A DNA stretch of 64,000 nt from Listeria aquatica FSL S10-1188. GTDB taxonomy: Bacteria > Bacillota > Bacilli > Lactobacillales > Listeriaceae. Numbering within the stretch: position 1 is the stretch's first letter; each line of letters opens with the position of its first letter. The DNA lies in the NCBI RefSeq assembly GCF_000525795.1, contig NZ_AOCG01000012.1, forward strand, positions 239,885 through 303,884, in the 5' to 3' direction. Below the pieces are notes generated by a model. That model searched no databases. It was not told the origin of the DNA and was given only the letters and a program-made list of their open reading frames with translations. This document shows, piece by piece, positions 60,732-64,000 of the stretch. The position numbers and the translations under genes were made by a program.

Positions 60732-61189
60732 TGATCGTCAACTCCTAGGAATTTTAATTTCGTTAAAAACTGTTCAAGATTTTGCTTAAAAATTTGCCGA
60801 TCTTTCTCTGTCATCGCTTTTGGACCTTTTCCATACTCGCCTCTTCTTCTTGCCTTCGCGCGAGATTCCCGCTGTTCAAGGAGTAGTGTCATCATCTCAT
60901 CTTGATAAATTTCCCCGCGATTTGAAAATACGGTGCATTTTGAAAGCAACATGCTCGCAAGTCCGATATCCTGTGTAATGACGATGTCTCCCTTCTCTGA
61001 TACATTCACTATCCGAAGATCTGCTGCTTCTTTTTCAGTATCGACATATATCCAGTGTTCATCTACACGGTTTTTACCAAAATGATTATAAGAAGCTACA
61101 TAAATAACTTCTAAATGAAACATTTGAGCAAGCGATTTGATTTCTTCTTTAACTGGACAAGCATCCGCATCGACAATAATCTTAGGCAA
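60728..61189 (-). CDS. YaiI/YqxD family protein (DUF188)
   Basis: 153 residues. N-terminal Val-Asp-Ala-Asp-Ala-Cys-Pro-Val-Lys and a later Thr-Gln-Asp-Ile-Gly-Leu-Ala match the DUF188 PIN-like fold, so it may be a nuclease, but no role is established. First gene of the operon with dnaG and sigA; its stop overlaps the dnaG start by four bases. AAAGGAGGGAAG precedes the start codon. Confidence 0.88.
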   Translation of the reverse strand: MPKIIVDADACPVKEEIKSLAQMFHLEVIYVASYNHFGKNRVDEHWIYVDTEKEAADLRIVNVSEKGDIVITQDIGLASMLLSKCTVFSNRGEIYQDEMMTLLLEQRESRAKARRRGEYGKGPKAMTEKDRQIFKQNLEQFLTKLKFLGVDDQ

Positions 61190-61291
61190 AAACTTCCCTC
61201 CTTTTACTTGCTATGAACAAATCAAAAAACGAGCCAAAAACCCGTTTTTCATCTCTACACATTACATGCGGAAAAGAATCCGCAAAAATGA

Positions 61292-61320
61292 ATTATACGA
61301 GATTCGTGCACTTTTTTCAA
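61292..61320 (-). promoter_or_regulatory. SigA promoter of the yaiI-dnaG-sigA operon
   Basis: TTGAAA (61315-61320), 17 bases, TATAAT (61292-61297) on the minus strand, with a leader of about 100 bases carrying two small hairpins. Confidence 0.78.
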
Positions 61321-61373
61321 GCGTGTAAATCCCGTATAATATATATATTCGCCATAAAATCAAAAAATCCTTC

Positions 61374-62198
61374 TTAAAGTTCTAAATTTTCATCAGCAAT
61401 TTCACCAATATGCATCAAAATATCATTTGCAGTCTCTTCAATTGCTTTATTCGTCACATCAAGCACAAAACAGCCTAATTTATCTGTTAAAATCTTAAAG
61501 AATTTCAATTCTTCAGTGATTCTGTCATCGCTTGAGTACATGCCCGCACCGTTCAATCCCATCGAAATTAATCGTTTAGAACGAATTTGGTTTAACTTAG
61601 TACGACTAATTTTTAATCCAATAATTTTTTTCGGGTCAATTTCAAAGAGTTCTTCTGGAATTTCAGCTTCTGGAACGATTGGAATATTACATATCTTAAG
61701 ACCTTTAAGCGCTAAATACTGTGATAAAGGCGTCTTTGAAGTTCGTGAAACTCCAATTAAAACATAGTCCGCTTGAAGAATCCCCCGAGGGTTTCTGCCA
61801 TCATCATTTTCAACTGCAAATTCAATCGCAGCCACTTTATTAAAGTACGCTTCATCAAGTGAGCGCACACGCCCTGGCTCCGAAAGCGGCTTGATTTTAT
61901 ACGTTTTTTCAAGTTGACCGAGTAGCGGGCCAAAAATATCAATAATCGGAACACCATAAGTTTCGGCTTGTTTATTTAATTCAGTTCGAACTTCTTCGAG
62001 TACCACCGTGTGTACAATAATGCCATGATTCACAGCAACAAGATCAACAATTTCTTCAATTAAGTCTTTTGAATTAATATGGTGAAAGCGATGAATAAAT
62101 TTTGGAGTTTGTCCAAACTGCGAAAGTGCTGCTCTTGTGACCAGTTCTGCGGTTTCACCCGTTGAATCAGAAACGACATAAACTGCTGGTTGGGTCAT
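61374..62198 (-). CDS. pyruvate, phosphate dikinase regulatory protein (kinase/pyrophosphorylase)
   Basis: 274 residues, YqfL/PSRP family. These bifunctional enzymes phosphorylate and dephosphorylate PPDK with ADP and phosphate. The P-loop Gly-Val-Ser-Arg-Thr-Ser-Lys-Thr at about 152-159 and the N-terminal Ser-Asp-Ser-Thr-Gly-Glu-Thr-Ala are visible. It follows glyS, separated by a terminator, and precedes the dnaG operon as in other Listeria and Bacillus. The target ppdK gene is not in the window. Confidence 0.9.
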   Translation of the reverse strand: MTQPAVYVVSDSTGETAELVTRAALSQFGQTPKFIHRFHHINSKDLIEEIVDLVAVNHGIIVHTVVLEEVRTELNKQAETYGVPIIDIFGPLLGQLEKTYKIKPLSEPGRVRSLDEAYFNKVAAIEFAVENDDGRNPRGILQADYVLIGVSRTSKTPLSQYLALKGLKICNIPIVPEAEIPEELFEIDPKKIIGLKISRTKLNQIRSKRLISMGLNGAGMYSSDDRITEELKFFKILTDKLGCFVLDVTNKAIEETANDILMHIGEIADENLEL

Positions 62199-62219
62199 TT
62201 TTTACGCTCCTTTTTATTT

Positions 62220-62258
62220 AAAAGCAGGAACTTTTTCAAGATAAAGTTCCTGCTTTCT
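62220..62258 (-). terminator. terminator after glyS
   Basis: 13-bp stem AAAGCAGGAACTT with its complement, about ten-base loop, followed by TTTAAATAAAAA on the minus strand. Confidence 0.8.
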
Positions 62259-62267
62259 GCTCTTCCT

Positions 62268-64000
62268 CTATTTTACATGAATAGCATCCATTTCCGCAAA
62301 TTCTTTGATAAATTCAGCTAGTTCAAATAAAACTTCTAAACGGTTATCGCGACGCTCTTTTTCCTCACTCATAACAAGTGTTGTATCGAAATATTGATCA
62401 ATCGCTCCCCGCATTTCACGGAAGCGCTCAAGGCGTTCTTTACTCGTTAAGCTTGCAAAATCACGTTTCATTGAAATCAATTCGTCAAACAGCTGTTTCT
62501 CTGCTTCGTTTTCAAACAGTTGGTCGTTAATTTCAATATTTTCTTCGTGTTTCTTCGCAAGATTAGCTACTCGAGATAAAGCTTCGATGGTTGGTCTAAA
62601 CCAGTCTTTTTGAGCACTATCATTTAAAAGTTTTGCCCGTTCCATAATATCAGGTACAAAGTTTGCATCTTCACTCGTGACCGCATCAATGATATCAAGG
62701 CGAACTTTTTGATCCTGTAAAAGGACGCGCAACCGATTTTTCAAGAAAGTTTGTGCTTCTACATAAATCTCTTCATCAGAAAGCGTAGCAATACCCGCAT
62801 TTCTTTCGATAGTTACAATTTCTTTTAGCAATTCTGCAAGTGGCAAATTCCAACCTGTATTCAAAAGAATCCGCATTACACCAAAAGCACTGCGTCGCAA
62901 GCTAAATGGATCTTGTGAACCAGTTGGAATCATTCCCACACAGAAAAAGCTCACAAGGGTTTCCAGTTTGTCTGCTATTGCAAGCAAGCTTCCTAATTCC
63001 GTTTCTGGAAGTGGGCCTTCTGCAGAAGTAGGCATATAATGCTCTCGAATCGCTGTTGCAACCTCAGGCTTTTCTCCTTGGATGCGTGCATATTTTTCTC
63101 CCATGATTCCTTGAAGCTCAGGAAATTCTCCAACGACATTTGTCACTAAGTCAAACTTATAAATTTCAGAGACGCGCGAAACATCTTTTTTATCTGAGTC
63201 ACTCCATGAAAGGAAATCTGCAAGTAATAACGCAACTTGCTCTACACGTTTCATTTTTTCAGAAAGCGAGCCTAATTTTTCGTGAAAAACAATATGTGAA
63301 AGCTTCGCTACTGCATCCTCAATCTTCATTTTCAGATCTTCTTTATAGAAAAATTCTCCATCAGAAAGGCGAGCACGAAGTACTTTTTCATTACCACGAA
63401 CCACCGTTTCAAAATGCTCATGATTTCCATTTCGAACCGTAATAAAATGTGGTAAAAGTTGTCCTTCCTTATTGAACACAGGAAAATAACGTTGATGCTC
63501 TTTCATCGAAGTAATCAAAATTTCTTCAGGAAGATCTAAATAACTTTCTTCAAATCCGCCTTCAAGAACGGTAGGATACTCCACAAGATTGTTGACTTCC
63601 TCAAGCAATTCTTCATCTTTTGAAACAATCCAGCCCTTTTCAGCACAAACTTCTTCAATTTGTCCCCAAATAGCCGCTTTTCGTTTGAATGGATCGGCTA
63701 CGACAAACTCTTCAAGCAGCTTCATTTCATAGTCCTTCGGTTCCGGAATCACGGTTTCATGTCCAAGAAAACGATGCCCACGGCTCATATTTCCTGTTTC
63801 TACTCCTGCAACTTCAAAAGGAACCACTTCCTCACCAAATAAAGCCACGAGCCATTTAATAGGCCGAATATAACGCATTTCATTTGCTCCCCAGTGCATG
63901 CTAACGGGGAATGTCATATCCGTAATGATTTTTTTGAGTTCCGGTAAAAGTGTTTTCGTCTCAATTCCCGTTACCTTTTTCTCTATATAGATGTATTCTA
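62268..64000 (-). CDS. glyS: glycine-tRNA ligase beta subunit, C-terminal part
   Basis: Joins glycine to tRNA with the alpha subunit GlyQ. The frame is open to the window edge; about 577 of an expected 690 or so residues are seen. The core has [13 protein letters not shown] and [10 protein letters not shown], typical of GlyS, and a C-terminal HD-like and anticodon-binding region. The internal ATG at 63917 is not the start. glyQ should follow outside the window. Confidence 0.94.
   Translation of the reverse strand, partial: EYIYIEKKVTGIETKTLLPELKKIITDMTFPVSMHWGANEMRYIRPIKWLVALFGEEVVPFEVAGVETGNMSRGHRFLGHETVIPEPKDYEMKLLEEFVVADPFKRKAAIWGQIEEVCAEKGWIVSKDEELLEEVNNLVEYPTVLEGGFEESYLDLPEEILITSMKEHQRYFPVFNKEGQLLPHFITVRNGNHEHFETVVRGNEKVLRARLSDGEFFYKEDLKMKIEDAVAKLSHIVFHEKLGSLSEKMKRVEQVALLLADFLSWSDSDKKDVSRVSEIYKFDLVTNVVGEFPELQGIMGEKYARIQGEKPEVATAIREHYMPTSAEGPLPETELGSLLAIADKLETLVSFFCVGMIPTGSQDPFSLRRSAFGVMRILLNTGWNLPLAELLKEIVTIERNAGIATLSDEEIYVEAQTFLKNRLRVLLQDQKVRLDIIDAVTSEDANFVPDIMERAKLLNDSAQKDWFRPTIEALSRVANLAKKHEENIEINDQLFENEAEKQLFDELISMKRDFASLTSKERLERFREMRGAIDQYFDTTLVMSEEKERRDNRLEVLFELAEFIKEFAEMDAIHVK

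Noticed and set aside
61223..61247. Hairpin in the leader of the dnaG operon as a terminator
   Set aside because: Stem is short and imperfect; not strong enough to call.

Overview
The window is a continuous, densely coded, low-GC Gram-positive chromosome segment. Gene content and order match the Listeria backbone: the ladR/mdrL efflux pair, the bilE and opuC osmolyte/bile transporters flanking mntH, the zurAMR zinc operon, the dnaG-sigA macromolecular-synthesis operon and the nfo-cshB-ispH-yqfO-trmK cluster. Three promoters with a SigB-type GTTT...GGG layout, each with a 14-base spacer, also fit Listeria. I place it in Listeria sensu lato. I cannot name the species from sequence alone. I saw no rRNA, tRNA, CRISPR array, prophage or insertion sequence.

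Layout. 0-8.6 kb (+): the 3' end of pheA, a GNAT acetyltransferase, ymdB, ymcA, mutS-mutL, glpP and pflA; pflB, which I would expect beside pflA, is absent. 8.7-18.2 kb: the PadR repressor ladR and divergent mdrL with a recognisable operator, an XRE/TPR regulator followed by an unknown membrane protein with a duplicated domain, a two-gene ABC-2 transporter, a small unknown protein, the small alarmone synthetase relP, a VanZ-like protein and an AI-2E-type permease. 18.3-28.8 kb: oxidoreductase, murB, bilEA-bilEB, unknown protein, mntH, opuCDCBA. 28.9-38.1 kb: short UvrA-like ATPase, thiT with a TPP riboswitch, MmcQ/YjbR protein, ABC-F ATPase, membrane protein, gshR, RNase J2. 38.1-44.3 kb (-): dapA-dapG-asd, a class B PBP, sodA. 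44.6-51.3 kb: DUF1189 protein, ispG, azlCD, a small secreted protein, the zurAMR operon with a Zur box, a TspO-like protein. 51.4-64 kb (mostly -): ppaC, nfo, cshB, ispH (+), yqfO, trmK, sigA, dnaG, yaiI-type gene, PPDK regulator, and partial glyS.

The genes form familiar physiological sets: osmotic, bile and general stress (bilE, opuC, gshR, relP, several with SigB-type promoters), metal homeostasis (mntH, zur), cell wall (murB, dap genes, PBP), isoprenoid MEP enzymes (ispG, ispH), and replication/transcription (dnaG, sigA).

The most unusual property is technical. Seventeen genes, including several expected to be essential (dnaG, ispH), carry about 28 apparent single-base frameshifts. Nearly all lie in A/T homopolymers, and 24 of the 28 are one base too many. 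Correcting each gives a protein of normal family length. I read these as sequencing errors rather than pseudogenes, and annotate full gene spans with the shift positions. I found no clearly undescribed system. The best candidates for new biology are the XRE/TPR regulator with its duplicated-domain membrane protein, the small secreted protein, and the SigB-type promoter at relP.
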